This document shows, piece after piece, positions 35,894-45,083 of a DNA stretch of 64,000 nucleotides (position 1 is the stretch's first letter; each line of letters opens with the position of its first letter). The notes under the pieces were generated by a model. That model had not been told where the DNA came from, searched no databases, and saw nothing but the letters and a program-made list of their open reading frames with translations. A program made the position numbers and the translations under genes. This DNA comes from Brachybacterium endophyticum (GTDB lineage: Bacteria > Actinomycetota > Actinomycetes > Actinomycetales > Dermabacteraceae), in assembly GCF_003130585.1 (NCBI RefSeq), contig NZ_QFKX01000002.1, positions 186,001 through 250,000 of the forward strand, in the 5' to 3' direction.

Positions 35894-37210
35894 TCAGCCG
35901 GCCGCCGCGGCGCGCGCCGCCGCCGGCAGGGCGGAGGCGATGCGATCGAGCACGTCGCCGTCGTGCGCGGCGGAGACGAACCAGGCCTCGAAGGCCGAGG
36001 GCGGCAGGTAGACGCCCTGCTCGAGCATGCTGTGGAAGAACCGGCCGAAGGCGGCGGTGTCCTGGTCCTTGGCGTCCTGGTAGGTGGTCACCGGGTGCTC
36101 GCGGAAGAACACCGAGAACAGCGTCCCGGCGGTCTGGACCACGTGGGGGACGCCGGCGGCGGTGAGCGCCTCCGCGACGAGCGACTGCAGGGAGGCCGAG
36201 GTGCTCGTGAGCCGCTCGTAGGCGGCGTCGTCGAGCCCCGCGAAGGTCGCCAGACCCGCGGCGGTCGCGAGCGGGTTCCCCGACAGCGTCCCCGCCTGGT
36301 AGACGGGACCGAGCGGGGAGAGCAGGTCCATCAGGTCCGCACGGCCGCCGAAGGCGCCGACGGGCAGTCCGCCGCCGATCACCTTCCCGAAGGTCATCAG
36401 GTCCGGCGCCCAGCCGTCGGCGCCGGCGGCCGGCCCGTCGATGCCGTAGTAGCCCTCGGAGCTCGCGCGGAAGCCGGTGAGGACCTCGTCGGTGATCAGC
36501 AGCGCGCCGGCCGCGTGGGCGGTCTCGGCGAGGAAGGCGTTGAAGCCCTCGGGCGGGGTCACCACGCCCATGTTGGCGGGCGCGGCCTCGGTGATGACCG
36601 CGGCGATCTCCTGGCCGCGCTCGGCGAAGAGGGCGCGCACGGCCTCGCGGTCGCCGTAGGGCACCACGATCGTGTCGCGGGCGGTGCCCGCGGTGACCCC
36701 GGCGGATCCCGGCATCCCGAAGGTGGCGACGCCGCTGCCGGCCTCGGCCAGCAGCGCGTCGACGTGCCCGTGGTAGCAGCCGGCGAACTTCACGACCAGG
36801 TCGCGCCCGGTGGCGGCGCGCGCCACCCGGAGGGCGCTCATCGTCGCCTCGGTGCCCGAGTTCACCAGGCGCACCTTCTGCAGCGGACGCACCCGGCGCA
36901 CGAGCTCCTCGACGAGGGTGACCTCGCCGGCCTGCGGGGCGCCGAAGGACAGGCCGCGGCCGGCGGCCTCCTGGACCGCCTCGACGACGCGCGGGTTCGC
37001 ATGGCCCAGGATCATCGGGCCCCAGGAGCCGACGAGGTCGACGTACTCGTTACCGTCGGCGTCGGTGAGCAGGGCACCCGAGGCCGAGATGAGGAACGGC
37101 GGGGTGCCGCCGACGGAGCCGAAGGCGCGCACGGGCGAGTTCACGCCGGCGGGGATGACCTGCTTGGCGCGCTCGAAGAGGGACTGGGAGGTGGTCTCGT
37201 CCAACGTCAT
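35894..37210 (-). CDS. hemL: Glutamate-1-semialdehyde 2,1-aminomutase
   Basis: Converts glutamate 1-semialdehyde to 5-aminolevulinate, the second step of the C5 haem route. The 438-aa sequence is a class III aminotransferase: [20 protein letters not shown] at the start, [12 protein letters not shown] for phosphate binding, DEVLTGFR, and the PLP lysine Lys276 in [18 protein letters not shown]. The start follows AAGGAGA. It is the last gene of the minus-strand haem cluster, 16 bp after hemB, while hemA that feeds it is the divergent gene at the other end. Confidence 0.97.
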   Translation of the reverse strand: MTLDETTSQSLFERAKQVIPAGVNSPVRAFGSVGGTPPFLISASGALLTDADGNEYVDLVGSWGPMILGHANPRVVEAVQEAAGRGLSFGAPQAGEVTLVEELVRRVRPLQKVRLVNSGTEATMSALRVARAATGRDLVVKFAGCYHGHVDALLAEAGSGVATFGMPGSAGVTAGTARDTIVVPYGDREAVRALFAERGQEIAAVITEAAPANMGVVTPPEGFNAFLAETAHAAGALLITDEVLTGFRASSEGYYGIDGPAAGADGWAPDLMTFGKVIGGGLPVGAFGGRADLMDLLSPLGPVYQAGTLSGNPLATAAGLATFAGLDDAAYERLTSTSASLQSLVAEALTAAGVPHVVQTAGTLFSVFFREHPVTTYQDAKDQDTAAFGRFFHSMLEQGVYLPPSAFEAWFVSAAHDGDVLDRIASALPAAARAAAAG

Positions 37211-37226
37211 GGGTGGTGTCTCCTTC

Positions 37227-38288
37227 TCAGACGAACGGGCGCAGGTGCTCGGGAAGTCCGTCCTGGATCCAGCCGGCGACCTCGGAGGACCAGTAGGTCA
37301 GGATCATCGAGGCGCCGGCGCGCTTGAAGCCCAGCAGCGACTCCATGATCGCGCGGTCGCGGTCGATCCAGCCGTTGGCGGCGGCCGCCTCGATCATCGC
37401 GTACTCGCCGCTGATCTGGTAGGTCCCCACGGGCACGGGGGAGGACTCGGCGACGTCGCGCAGCACGTCGAGGTAGGGCATGCCGGGCTTGACCATCACC
37501 AGGTCGGCGCCCTCGTCGAGGTCGAGCTCGACCTCCTGGCGGGCCTCGCGGCCGTTGGCCGGGTCCTGCTGGTAGGTGCGGCGGTCGCCCTCGAGGGAGG
37601 AGTCCACGGCCTCGCGGAACGGGCCGTAGAAGGCGGAGGCGTACTTCGCGCTGTAGGCGAAGATCGAGACGTCCTCGAAGCCCTCGGCATCCAGGGCGTC
37701 GCGGATCGCGGCGATCTGGCCGTCCATCATCCCCGAGGGGCCGATCATGTGGACGCCCGCGCGGGCCTGCGCGATCGCGATCTCGCGGTAGCGCACCAGG
37801 GTCGCGTCGTTGTCGACCGTGCCGCGGGAGTCCAGGACCCCGCAGTGGCCGTGGTCGGTGAACTCGTCCAGGCACAGGTCGGCCATGATCACGAGGTCGT
37901 CGCCGATCTCCGCGCGCAGCCGCTTGATCGCCCGGTTCACGAAGGAGTCCGGGTCGCTCGCCGCGGACCCCACGGCGTCCTTGGTCGCCGGGACGCCGAA
38001 CAGGATCAGCCCTCCGACGCCGCGGTCGGCGGCCTTGCGGGCCGCTTCCAGCAGCGAGTCCTCGGTGTGCTGGACGACGCCGGGCATGGAGGTGATCGGC
38101 ACCGGGGCGTCGATGCCCTCGCGCACGAACATCGGCAGCACGAGGTCGGCGGGCCGCAGGGTCGTCTCGCGCACGAGGGAGCGCATCGCCTCGGTGGTGC
38201 GCAGGCGGCGGGGCCGACGGGAGGGGGTGAGGTGCGAGGGCAGCTGCGCGCGGTAGTCGGCGACGCGCTGGTCCGGGGTGGAGGTCAT
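37227..38288 (-). CDS. hemB: Delta-aminolevulinic acid dehydratase
   Basis: Condenses two 5-aminolevulinates to porphobilinogen. The protein is 353 aa, with the two active-site lysines Lys215 ([14 protein letters not shown]) and Lys267 ([11 protein letters not shown]). The metal region reads [14 protein letters not shown] with Cys139 and Cys149, so it keeps two of the three zinc-type cysteines; the middle one is Asp. The start ATG overlaps the hemD stop by 4 nt (ATGA type), so the two are coupled. Confidence 0.97.
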   Translation of the reverse strand: MTSTPDQRVADYRAQLPSHLTPSRRPRRLRTTEAMRSLVRETTLRPADLVLPMFVREGIDAPVPITSMPGVVQHTEDSLLEAARKAADRGVGGLILFGVPATKDAVGSAASDPDSFVNRAIKRLRAEIGDDLVIMADLCLDEFTDHGHCGVLDSRGTVDNDATLVRYREIAIAQARAGVHMIGPSGMMDGQIAAIRDALDAEGFEDVSIFAYSAKYASAFYGPFREAVDSSLEGDRRTYQQDPANGREARQEVELDLDEGADLVMVKPGMPYLDVLRDVAESSPVPVGTYQISGEYAMIEAAAANGWIDRDRAIMESLLGFKRAGASMILTYWSSEVAGWIQDGLPEHLRPFV

Positions 38289-39172
38289 CGGGTGCTCTCC
38301 TTCGGGTCGGGGCTCGTATGGTCGGGGTCGGTGAGGCGCGTGAGGGCGAGGTGCACGGCGCGGGCCAGGGAGGGGGCGTCGGGATGCTCGGCGCGGGCGT
38401 CGATCCGCAGACCGGCAGCCTCGGCGGCCTCCTGGGTGGGGTGGCCGATCACGATCACGGCGGTGCGCGGGTGCACGCCGATCTCGGCGGCGCGGCGCGC
38501 GATCATGGGGCTGGTCAGGACGATCGCGTCGATCGCGCCGCCGGCGAGGTCGCCGGTGATCGCGGTGGGCAGCGGAGCGCTGCGGGGGTGATAGGCCTCG
38601 ACCTGGTCGACGTCCATGCCGAGGTCCTGCAGACCCTCGCGCACGGTCGGTGCGGCCGCCGAGGACGCGGGGAACAGCACCCGCCGGGGACGGACGCGAT
38701 CGGCCGACGCAGCGTCCGACGCAGCGCCCGACGCAGTGGCCGGATCCCGCTCCGCCGTCTCCTGGCCTTCCACCTCCCGGCGTTCGGTCTCGCGGCGCTC
38801 CGCCTCGCGCCGACGCACCGTCTCGACGAGCGCCGCTCCGGAGCCTCCGGCGACGAGGTCGACGTCGAGGCCCGCCTCGTGGAGGGCGCGGGTGGTGGCG
38901 CCGCCCACGGCGATCACCTCGGTGCCCGGCGACACCGTCGGAGCGGGATCGGCGCTGACCAGGGCGCGCACGCTCGCGGGGCTGGTCACCACGAGCAGGT
39001 CGTAGGCGCCGCCTGCCAGGCGGGCGAGGGCGGGGAGGAGGTCCTCGGCCGGCACCGGGTCGAGCTGGACGAACGGCGCGCGCACCACGTCGTAGCCGGC
39101 CACCTCGAGGAGGTCGGACAGGTCGTCCCCGCGTCCCTCGGGACGGGGGAGCAGGACGCGGCGGGTGATCAC
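38285..39172 (-). CDS. hemD: Uroporphyrinogen-III synthase with repeat linker
   Basis: Closes hydroxymethylbilane to uroporphyrinogen III. The 295-aa protein shows the two-lobe HemD fold: lobe one starts RRVLLPRPEGRGDDL and holds LLVVTSPASVRAL, lobe two holds AIVLTSPMIARRA and IVIGHPTQEAAEAAGL. Between the lobes, residues about 120-160 are an extra charged and Ala/Ser-rich linker with RREAE, RRETE, RREVE in tandem, encoded next to a 12-bp tandem DNA repeat. The start is GTG 39172, whose last base is shared with the hemC TGA (GTGA overlap). Confidence 0.92.
   Translation of the reverse strand: MITRRVLLPRPEGRGDDLSDLLEVAGYDVVRAPFVQLDPVPAEDLLPALARLAGGAYDLLVVTSPASVRALVSADPAPTVSPGTEVIAVGGATTRALHEAGLDVDLVAGGSGAALVETVRRREAERRETERREVEGQETAERDPATASGAASDAASADRVRPRRVLFPASSAAAPTVREGLQDLGMDVDQVEAYHPRSAPLPTAITGDLAGGAIDAIVLTSPMIARRAAEIGVHPRTAVIVIGHPTQEAAEAAGLRIDARAEHPDAPSLARAVHLALTRLTDPDHTSPDPKESTR
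38704..38739. repeat. 12-bp tandem repeat within hemD, three copies
   Basis: CCGACGCAGCGT, CCGACGCAGCGC and CCGACGCAGTGG follow without gaps. The 12-bp unit keeps the hemD frame and encodes part of the Ala/Ser/Asp linker. A 15-bp unit encoding RREAE/RRETE/RREVE lies next to it (about 38765-38815). Confidence 0.65.
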
Positions 39173-40176
39173 GAGGTCGTTGCGTCCGAGGTCGGGTCGT
39201 CCCCTCCGGCGAGCACGGACCCTGCACCGCGCTCCAGGAGGTCGGCGGCCAGGTCCTGGCCCAGGCGTTCGGCGTCCGCCACGAGCACGAGGGGGTCCTC
39301 GAGGTCGACCGGCGCCGTGCCGGAGCCCTCGAACACGGACGTGCCGTCCTCGGAGATCGCGAGACCGCGCAGCGTCAGCGTGCCGTCCTCCCCGAGGGTG
39401 CCCAGAGCCCCGACGGGCGCCGAGCAGCCGGCCTCGAGAGTGCGCAGCAGCGCCCGCTCGGCGGCGACCGCGGCCCGCGTGGGCCGGTGGTCGGCGGCGC
39501 TCAGGCCGTCCGCGAAGGGCGAGAGCCCGCCGTCCTCGGGCGAGGTCCCCGGCTCCGGGCACTCGATCGCGAGGGCACCCTGGGCCGGGGCCGGCAGCAG
39601 CACGTCGGGGCTCAGCAGCTCGCTGATCACCTCGTCGCGTCCCAGCCGCTGCAGACCGGCGGCGGCGAGGACGACCGCGTCGAGGTCGGCGTCCTGGCCC
39701 AGGGCGCGGGCCAGGCGGGTCTCGACGTTGCCGCGGATGTCGACGACCTCGAGGTCGGGCCGGGCACGCCGCAGCTGGGCGGCGCGGCGCGGGGACCCGG
39801 TCCCCACCTTCGCGTGGCGCGGGAGCTGCGCGAGGGTGAGGCCGTCGCGGGCGCACAGGGCGTCGCGCGGATCGGCGCGCTCGGGCACGCAGCCCAGCGC
39901 GATCCCGGGCACCGGCGCGGTGGGCAGGTCCTTGGCCGAGTGGACGACCACGTCGACCTCCCCGGCGAGCAGGGCCTCGCGCACGGCGGTGACGAACACG
40001 CCGGTCCCGCCGATCTGCGCCAGGGGGCTGGTGCGGTCCTTGTCCCCGTGGGTGCGCACCTGCACGAGCTCGAAGCCGTCGGCGCCGGCGATGTCCTCGG
40101 CGGCACGGCCGGACTGGGCCATGGCCAGGGCGGAGCCGCGGGTGCCGACGCGCAGCAGCGAACGATCCTCGCTCAT
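39169..40176 (-). CDS. hemC: Hydroxymethylbilane synthase (porphobilinogen deaminase)
   Basis: Polymerises four porphobilinogens. The 335-aa protein carries Cys251 in LEAGCSAPVG, the attachment site of the dipyrromethane cofactor, plus RVGTRGSALAMAQS, HSAKDLPT, and the aspartate/arginine set DIRGNVETRLARAL. The ATG lies within the end of hemH (4-nt overlap) and the stop overlaps the hemD GTG, so three genes are translated as a chain. Confidence 0.97.
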   Translation of the reverse strand: MSEDRSLLRVGTRGSALAMAQSGRAAEDIAGADGFELVQVRTHGDKDRTSPLAQIGGTGVFVTAVREALLAGEVDVVVHSAKDLPTAPVPGIALGCVPERADPRDALCARDGLTLAQLPRHAKVGTGSPRRAAQLRRARPDLEVVDIRGNVETRLARALGQDADLDAVVLAAAGLQRLGRDEVISELLSPDVLLPAPAQGALAIECPEPGTSPEDGGLSPFADGLSAADHRPTRAAVAAERALLRTLEAGCSAPVGALGTLGEDGTLTLRGLAISEDGTSVFEGSGTAPVDLEDPLVLVADAERLGQDLAADLLERGAGSVLAGGDDPTSDATTS

Positions 40177-41426
40177 GCGGGCACCTCCGCCCCGCGGTGG
40201 GCCTCCTGCTCCTCGGCGATCAGCGCCGTCATCTCCTCGTCGGCCTGCATCGCCCGGGCGATCTGCTCGACGGTGTCCAGGGGGACGCCCTCGCGGGGGA
40301 CGGGGCGGGCGTGCGCCGATCCGTTCAGGCAGCACAGCGTGCCGCAGGTGTCGCCGACGACGCCGACCTCGGAGACGGCCTGGGGCGCGTGACCGGGCTC
40401 GACGTGCTCGCGCACGAGGTCCACGAGGGCGTCGACGAATCGTGCGTCGGTGCCGGGGGTGGCGACGCGGGTGAAGGCGAGGCCGAGCTCCTCGGCGGTC
40501 TCGGCCGCCTCGGTGTCCAGGTCCCAGACCACCTCGACGTGGTCGGTGACGAAGCCGATCGGCACCACGACCACGGCCTCGGTGCCGCCGTCCTCGGAGA
40601 GCTCGGTCAGGCGGTCGTTGATATCGGGCTCGAGCCAGGGGACGTGCGGGGCGCCCGAGCGCGACTGGTAGACCAGCTCCCACTCTGGGAGGGCGTCGAC
40701 ATTGTCCGCGCCGGTCTCCGCGAGCTGCTCCATCACCCAGCGGCAGCCGGCGAGGTGCTGGGCGACGTACCAGCCGCCCACCTCCCCGGCGGAGGGGTCG
40801 TCGGCGGTCTTGTGCGCGGGCCCGGAGGCCTGCGACATCACGTGGGGGATGGAGTGGGTCGAGAACAGCACCCGGGTGCGGCGGGGATCGTGGCCGGCCG
40901 CGCGCATCTGCGCGAGCGCCGCACGCACGCCGTCCCGCACCGGCTCGAGGAAGCCGGGGTGATCGAAGTAGGCGCGCACCTTCTCGATCTCCATCTCGCC
41001 CACGAGGTCGTTCGCGACCAGGGCCTTCGCGTAGTCCTCGCGGTACTGGCGGCACGAGGAGTAGGAGGAGTAGGCGCTGGTGGCCACGGCGAGCACCCGG
41101 CGGTGGCCCTCGGCGTGGATCCGGCCCACGACGTCACTCGTGTACGGCGCCCAGTTGCGGTTGCCCCAGTACACCGGCAGGTCGATGCCGGCCTCGGCGA
41201 GGGCCGCCTCGAAACGGGAGATCAGGTCACGGTTCTGGTCGTTGATCGGGGAGCGCCCGCCCAGCTTCCGGTAGTGCTCGCCTACCACCTCGAGGCGCTC
41301 GTCGGGGATCCCGCGCCCCCGCGTCACGTTGCGCAGGAACGGGACCACGTCCTCCTGCTGCTCCGGACCGCCGAAGGAGGCGAACAGGATCGCGTCGTAG
41401 GGGAGGGGTTCGGGATTCTCGGTCAA
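40173..41426 (-). CDS. hemH: Coproporphyrin ferrochelatase (CpfC/HemH), TTG start
   Basis: Inserts iron into coproporphyrin III in this pathway. The 417-aa protein starts LPYDAILFASFGGPE after an N-terminal ENPEP. Metal-inserting His191 stands in FSTHSIPHVM. Cys125 (SSYSSCRQYRED) and the C-terminal C361, C365, C366 in DTCGTLCCLNG are candidates for the [2Fe-2S] cluster known in actinobacterial ferrochelatases. The initiator is TTG 41426, preceded by GGAGGT at 5 nt; no ATG or GTG fits better. The 123-bp gap to hemQ is the only long junction in the cluster. Confidence 0.95.
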   Translation of the reverse strand: MTENPEPLPYDAILFASFGGPEQQEDVVPFLRNVTRGRGIPDERLEVVGEHYRKLGGRSPINDQNRDLISRFEAALAEAGIDLPVYWGNRNWAPYTSDVVGRIHAEGHRRVLAVATSAYSSYSSCRQYREDYAKALVANDLVGEMEIEKVRAYFDHPGFLEPVRDGVRAALAQMRAAGHDPRRTRVLFSTHSIPHVMSQASGPAHKTADDPSAGEVGGWYVAQHLAGCRWVMEQLAETGADNVDALPEWELVYQSRSGAPHVPWLEPDINDRLTELSEDGGTEAVVVVPIGFVTDHVEVVWDLDTEAAETAEELGLAFTRVATPGTDARFVDALVDLVREHVEPGHAPQAVSEVGVVGDTCGTLCCLNGSAHARPVPREGVPLDTVEQIARAMQADEEMTALIAEEQEAHRGAEVPA

Positions 41427-41549
41427 GGTGACCTCCAGGTCGCAGCTGGTGCGCGCGTCGGGCGGCGCAGGCGAGTGAACGAGTTCGGCGGGGTGGACGG
41501 GAACGGGCGTGGCCCGGATCGGCGCGGGCGGGGCAGGGCCCGGGCGGGG

Positions 41550-42278
41550 TCAGACCAGGATGGCGGCGACGTCCTCGGGGGAGTTCAGACGGCGGCCGAC
41601 GTGGAAGGGCAGCTCGTCGCGCACGTGCAGACGGGCTCCGGTGTAGCGCAGGGCGCGCATCATGTCCACGAGGTCGTGGAGGTCGTCGGACTCGAAGGAG
41701 AGCAGCCACTCCCAGTCCCCGAGCGCGAAGGCGGCCACGGTGTTGGCGTGGATCTGCGGGTACTCCCGGCCCAGCTTGCCGTGCTCGATGAGCATGTCGC
41801 GGCGCTCGTCGTCGGGCAGCAGGTACCACTCGTAGGAGCGGGTGAAGGGGTACACGGAGACCCACTGCTGCGGGGTGCGCGAGGGGGAGAGGAACGCCGG
41901 GGCGTGGGTGCGGGAGAACTCGGCCTCGCGGTGCACGCCGACGGCCGACCACGAGCGCACCAGGCCCTCGGCGGCGTGGGTGCGCTCGAAGCGGCGCAGG
42001 GCGTCCTGCAGGGCCTCGGGCGTCTCGGCGTGCATCCACAGCAGCAGGTCCGCGTCGGCCCGGAACAGCGAGGCGTCGTAGATCCCGCGCACCACGGTGC
42101 CCTGGGCCTCGACGTCGGCCAGGAACGTGCCGATCTCGGCGGCGATCTGCGCCTGCGGGGCGGGTGCCGCCTGCGCACGCGTGAAGACGGTGTACGAGGT
42201 GTACCGGATCACCTGGGCGGACTCCGTGGTGCCGCCCTTCCCGGTGGTCTCGGTCGTGTGGCTGTCGGAGCTGGTCAT
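41550..42278 (-). CDS. hemQ: Coproheme decarboxylase (ChdC/HemQ)
   Basis: Removes two carboxyl groups from coproheme to give haem b, the last step. It is a 242-aa chlorite-dismutase-fold protein. Active-site Tyr143 is in SVYPFTRSYEWYLLP, the iron-ligating histidine in EHGKLGREYP (His166), and a possible distal His125 in FSRTHAPAFL, typical of the actinobacterial branch. The start overlaps the hemG stop by 4 nt. Presence of this gene next to hemG and hemH shows that the coproporphyrin-dependent route is used. Confidence 0.96.
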   Translation of the reverse strand: MTSSDSHTTETTGKGGTTESAQVIRYTSYTVFTRAQAAPAPQAQIAAEIGTFLADVEAQGTVVRGIYDASLFRADADLLLWMHAETPEALQDALRRFERTHAAEGLVRSWSAVGVHREAEFSRTHAPAFLSPSRTPQQWVSVYPFTRSYEWYLLPDDERRDMLIEHGKLGREYPQIHANTVAAFALGDWEWLLSFESDDLHDLVDMMRALRYTGARLHVRDELPFHVGRRLNSPEDVAAILV

Positions 42279-43753
42279 GATGTCCTTCCATCGTGTCGGA
42301 CGAGGGCGTCGAGCCCGGTGCCGGCGCGCCAGGCGCCGGTCAGCTCGAGGGGCAGCCCGGTGCTGCCCAGGGTGGTCTCGAGGTGGTCGAGGGCGGCGCG
42401 GTGACCCGGGCGTGCCTGCCGCATGGTGCGCCGCCAGGTGACGGTGTGCGATGCCCGCAGCTGCGAGCGGGAGAGCGGGATGCCGACGATCGCGGAGGCG
42501 TCGGCGAGGGCGAGGTCGGTGATTCCCTCCTCGTCCAGTCCGTCATCGCCCGGCAGCACCTCGCCCGGACGGCCGTAGGACAGCCGCAGCACGTGCGAGT
42601 GCGGTCCCAGCTGCTCGACGGCTGCCTGCTGGACGTGCTCCCACTTCGCGCTGGAGTGGGTGAGCCCCTTCGCGCGGATCCCGGGGGTGCCGGGCGCCAC
42701 CAGGGCGCCGGTGCCGGTCGGGAAGGAGTCCAGGGCGGCGTCGGTGAGGGCCAGCAGCACCAGGCGCACGGGGACCGCGGGGGTCTCCGGGATCGCGCGG
42801 GCGACCGCTGCGGCGGGATCGTCGGCGGGTTGCTCCTCGGCGGGTTGCCTTCCCCCGGACAGCAGGCCGCGGGCGGTGTCGGGATCCGTCGCCAGCACCA
42901 GGTGCGCGGCGTGCAGCGGCTCCCCGGTGTCCGAGGTCGCGGCGTCCGGGGCGGTGGTCGTCGCAGCGTCGAGGCGGGCCTCCCAGCTGTCACCGCGCCT
43001 GCGCAGGCCGGTGACGCGCGTACCGGTGAGGATGCGGCCTCCGTGGGCGCGCAGGTCGTCGGCCAGAGCATGGGGGAGGGCCGCCATGGTCGCCGTCAGC
43101 GATCGCACCGCCGTCCCCGCGGAGCGTCCCGCGGAGGCCGGGCGCAGGGCGCGCACGGCCGCGGCGAGTGACCCTGTCTCGCGGACGGTCTGTTCCAGGC
43201 TGGGCAGGACGCTCGCGAGCTCGAGGCTGCGTGGATCGGCCGAGTGGACGCCGCCGACGATCGGGGCGACCAGGCGGTCGGCCACACGGGCTCCCATCCG
43301 GGTGCGCACGTAGTCGGCGACGCTCACCTGCTCGGTGAGACCGAACGAGGCGGGGGCGAAGCGCTCGGCCCAGGCGCGGAGGGCACCCCAGGTGCCCAGC
43401 GCCTGCCGCGCATCGAGGGCGAGCGGATCGCCGGGGATCCCCAGCAGACCACCGCGGGGAGAGGCCACGGAGCCGGCGGCCGAGACCAGGTGGGAGCCCG
43501 GACCGCTGCGCGGGGCCACCGCCATCTGCCCGAGGCCGAGCTCGCCGATCAGGGCGTCGACCGCACCGGAGGCGGTGCCGTACGCCTCGGCGCCGGCGTC
43601 GACCGTGACCCCGCCCAGGTCGAGAGCGTGCACGGCGCCGCCGACGTCCTGCGTCTGCTCGAGGAGCGTCACCCGGGCCCCGGCGCGCGCATGGCGACGC
43701 GCGGCCAGGAGTCCGGCGATGCCTCCGCCGAGGACGAGGACGTCGGTGTTCAC
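42275..43753 (-). CDS. cgoX: Coproporphyrinogen III oxidase, FAD type (CgoX/HemY)
   Basis: Oxidises coproporphyrinogen III to coproporphyrin III. The 492-aa FAD enzyme starts VNTDVLVLGGGIAGLLAARR with the GxGxxG loop at 9-14, then LLEQTQDVGGAVHALDLGGVTVDAGAEAYG. ADRLVAPIVGGVHSADPRSLEL follows the protoporphyrinogen-oxidase family pattern, and the C-terminal ELTGAWRAGTGLDALVRHG-like end closes FAD. The GTG start overlaps the hemE stop (GTGA), and the stop overlaps the hemQ start. The gene was long called hemY or hemG in actinobacteria. Confidence 0.94.
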   Translation of the reverse strand: MNTDVLVLGGGIAGLLAARRHARAGARVTLLEQTQDVGGAVHALDLGGVTVDAGAEAYGTASGAVDALIGELGLGQMAVAPRSGPGSHLVSAAGSVASPRGGLLGIPGDPLALDARQALGTWGALRAWAERFAPASFGLTEQVSVADYVRTRMGARVADRLVAPIVGGVHSADPRSLELASVLPSLEQTVRETGSLAAAVRALRPASAGRSAGTAVRSLTATMAALPHALADDLRAHGGRILTGTRVTGLRRRGDSWEARLDAATTTAPDAATSDTGEPLHAAHLVLATDPDTARGLLSGGRQPAEEQPADDPAAAVARAIPETPAVPVRLVLLALTDAALDSFPTGTGALVAPGTPGIRAKGLTHSSAKWEHVQQAAVEQLGPHSHVLRLSYGRPGEVLPGDDGLDEEGITDLALADASAIVGIPLSRSQLRASHTVTWRRTMRQARPGHRAALDHLETTLGSTGLPLELTGAWRAGTGLDALVRHDGRTS

Positions 43754-44940
43754 AGCGCGTCGGCCTCCCGGGCATCCGGGGTCGAGGTGGTCGTGGTGGA
43801 TGCGGGATCGCCCGGGGTCTGCTCGTGCAGGAAGGCCACGAGGTCGGTGAGCACGCCGGGGTCGGTGTCGGGCGGGACCCCGTGACCCAGGTTCACCACG
43901 TGCCCGGGGGCCGCGGCGCCACGGGCGAGGACGGTGCGGGCCTCGGCCTCGCGGGCCTCGGCGCCGGTGAACAGGACGGCAGGGTCGATGTTGCCCTGGA
44001 CGGGCACGTCGCCCCCGAGGATGTCGATCGCCTGGTCCAGGCCGATCCGGTGGTCCACGCCCATGGTGGTCGCGCCGGCGGCGTGCATCTCGCGCAGCAG
44101 GTGGCTCGCGCCCACGCCGAAGTGGATGCGCGGCACGGGCAGGTCTGCGACGGCGCCGAGCACGGCGGCCGAGTGGTGCTGGACGTGCGCGAGGTAGGTC
44201 TCGGCCGAGAGCGCCCCGACCCAGGAGTCGAAGAGCTGGACCGCCTGGGCGCCGGCGAGCACCTGGGCACGCAGGAAGCGCCCCGAGAGCTCGGCGACCC
44301 AGCCGGCCAGACGGTCCCAGGCCTCCGGGTCCTCGCGGATCAGGGCGCGGGTGCGCAGGTGGTCGCGGCTCGGGCCGCCCTCGACCATGTAGGAGGCGAC
44401 GGTGAACGGGGCGCCGCAGAAGCCGATCAGGGGCGTGGGGCCGAGCTCGGCGGTGGTCAGGCGCACGGCCTCCCGGATCGGCTCGAGCGCCTCCTCGGTG
44501 TGATCGCCGATCGGCGGCAGGGCGTCGATGTCGGCCCGGGTGCGGATCGGATGGGCGAACACGGGGCCGCGACCGGGGACGATCTCGACCTCGAGGCCGG
44601 CGATCCTCGCGGGCACCACGATGTCGGAGAAGAAGATGCCGGCGTCCACACGATGGCGACGCACGGGCTGCACGGTGATCTCGGCGGCCAGATCCGGCGT
44701 CAAGCACGCCTCGAGCATCCCCGTGCCCTCACGGGCGGCGCGGTACTCCGGCAGCGAACGTCCCGCCTGGCGCATGAACCACACCGACGGCGGGGCGGCG
44801 GGATCGACGCTCTCGCCGCGCAGCCGGCGCACCAGCACGGGGGCGTCCGCGGCCGAGGATCCCGTGGCGGCCGGGGCCGTCGCGGCGCTCTGCGCTGCCC
44901 CCTGCGGGGCGGAGGAGGCGGGACTCATCGGTTCTGACAT
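43750..44940 (-). CDS. hemE: Uroporphyrinogen decarboxylase
   Basis: Decarboxylates uroporphyrinogen III to coproporphyrinogen III. The 396-aa protein has an Ala/Ser-rich extension of about 45 residues, then the catalytic start VWFMRQAGRSLPEYRA, FSDIVVPARIAG and GFCGAPFTVASYMVEG. It is the first gene of the minus-strand cluster. The start is set at ATG 44940 (MSEPM); ATG 44928 is 4 codons later. A TATTTT box lies 9 nt before it in the AT-richer 143-bp gap to hemA. Confidence 0.96.
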   Translation of the reverse strand: MSEPMSPASSAPQGAAQSAATAPAATGSSAADAPVLVRRLRGESVDPAAPPSVWFMRQAGRSLPEYRAAREGTGMLEACLTPDLAAEITVQPVRRHRVDAGIFFSDIVVPARIAGLEVEIVPGRGPVFAHPIRTRADIDALPPIGDHTEEALEPIREAVRLTTAELGPTPLIGFCGAPFTVASYMVEGGPSRDHLRTRALIREDPEAWDRLAGWVAELSGRFLRAQVLAGAQAVQLFDSWVGALSAETYLAHVQHHSAAVLGAVADLPVPRIHFGVGASHLLREMHAAGATTMGVDHRIGLDQAIDILGGDVPVQGNIDPAVLFTGAEAREAEARTVLARGAAAPGHVVNLGHGVPPDTDPGVLTDLVAFLHEQTPGDPASTTTTSTPDAREADAL

Positions 44941-44949
44941 CCTGTCGTA

Positions 44950-44955
44950 AAAATA
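44950..44955 (-). promoter_or_regulatory. Putative -10 box of the haem operon
   Basis: TATTTT on the minus strand lies 9 nt from ATG 44940, implying a leader of only 2-3 nt. It is within the most AT-rich patch of the divergent gap. Confidence 0.45.
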
Positions 44956-45071
44956 GGCTCTGACGTGCACGATCGCCGTGCGGTGCCATTCTGCCCCCGC
45001 GCCCTGCACGGCCCCCGGGAGGAAGGTCCCGGGGTGGTCAACACCTCACGTGTCCGTGGAGGGAGCGGGCC

Positions 45072-45077
45072 TACCAT
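45072..45077 (+). promoter_or_regulatory. Putative -10 box of hemA, leaderless
   Basis: TACCAT is followed by 6 nt (including GGAG and a GTG) and ATG 45084. The spacing favours ATG 45084 as initiator over GTG 45081. Confidence 0.5.
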
Positions 45078-45083
45078 GGAGTG

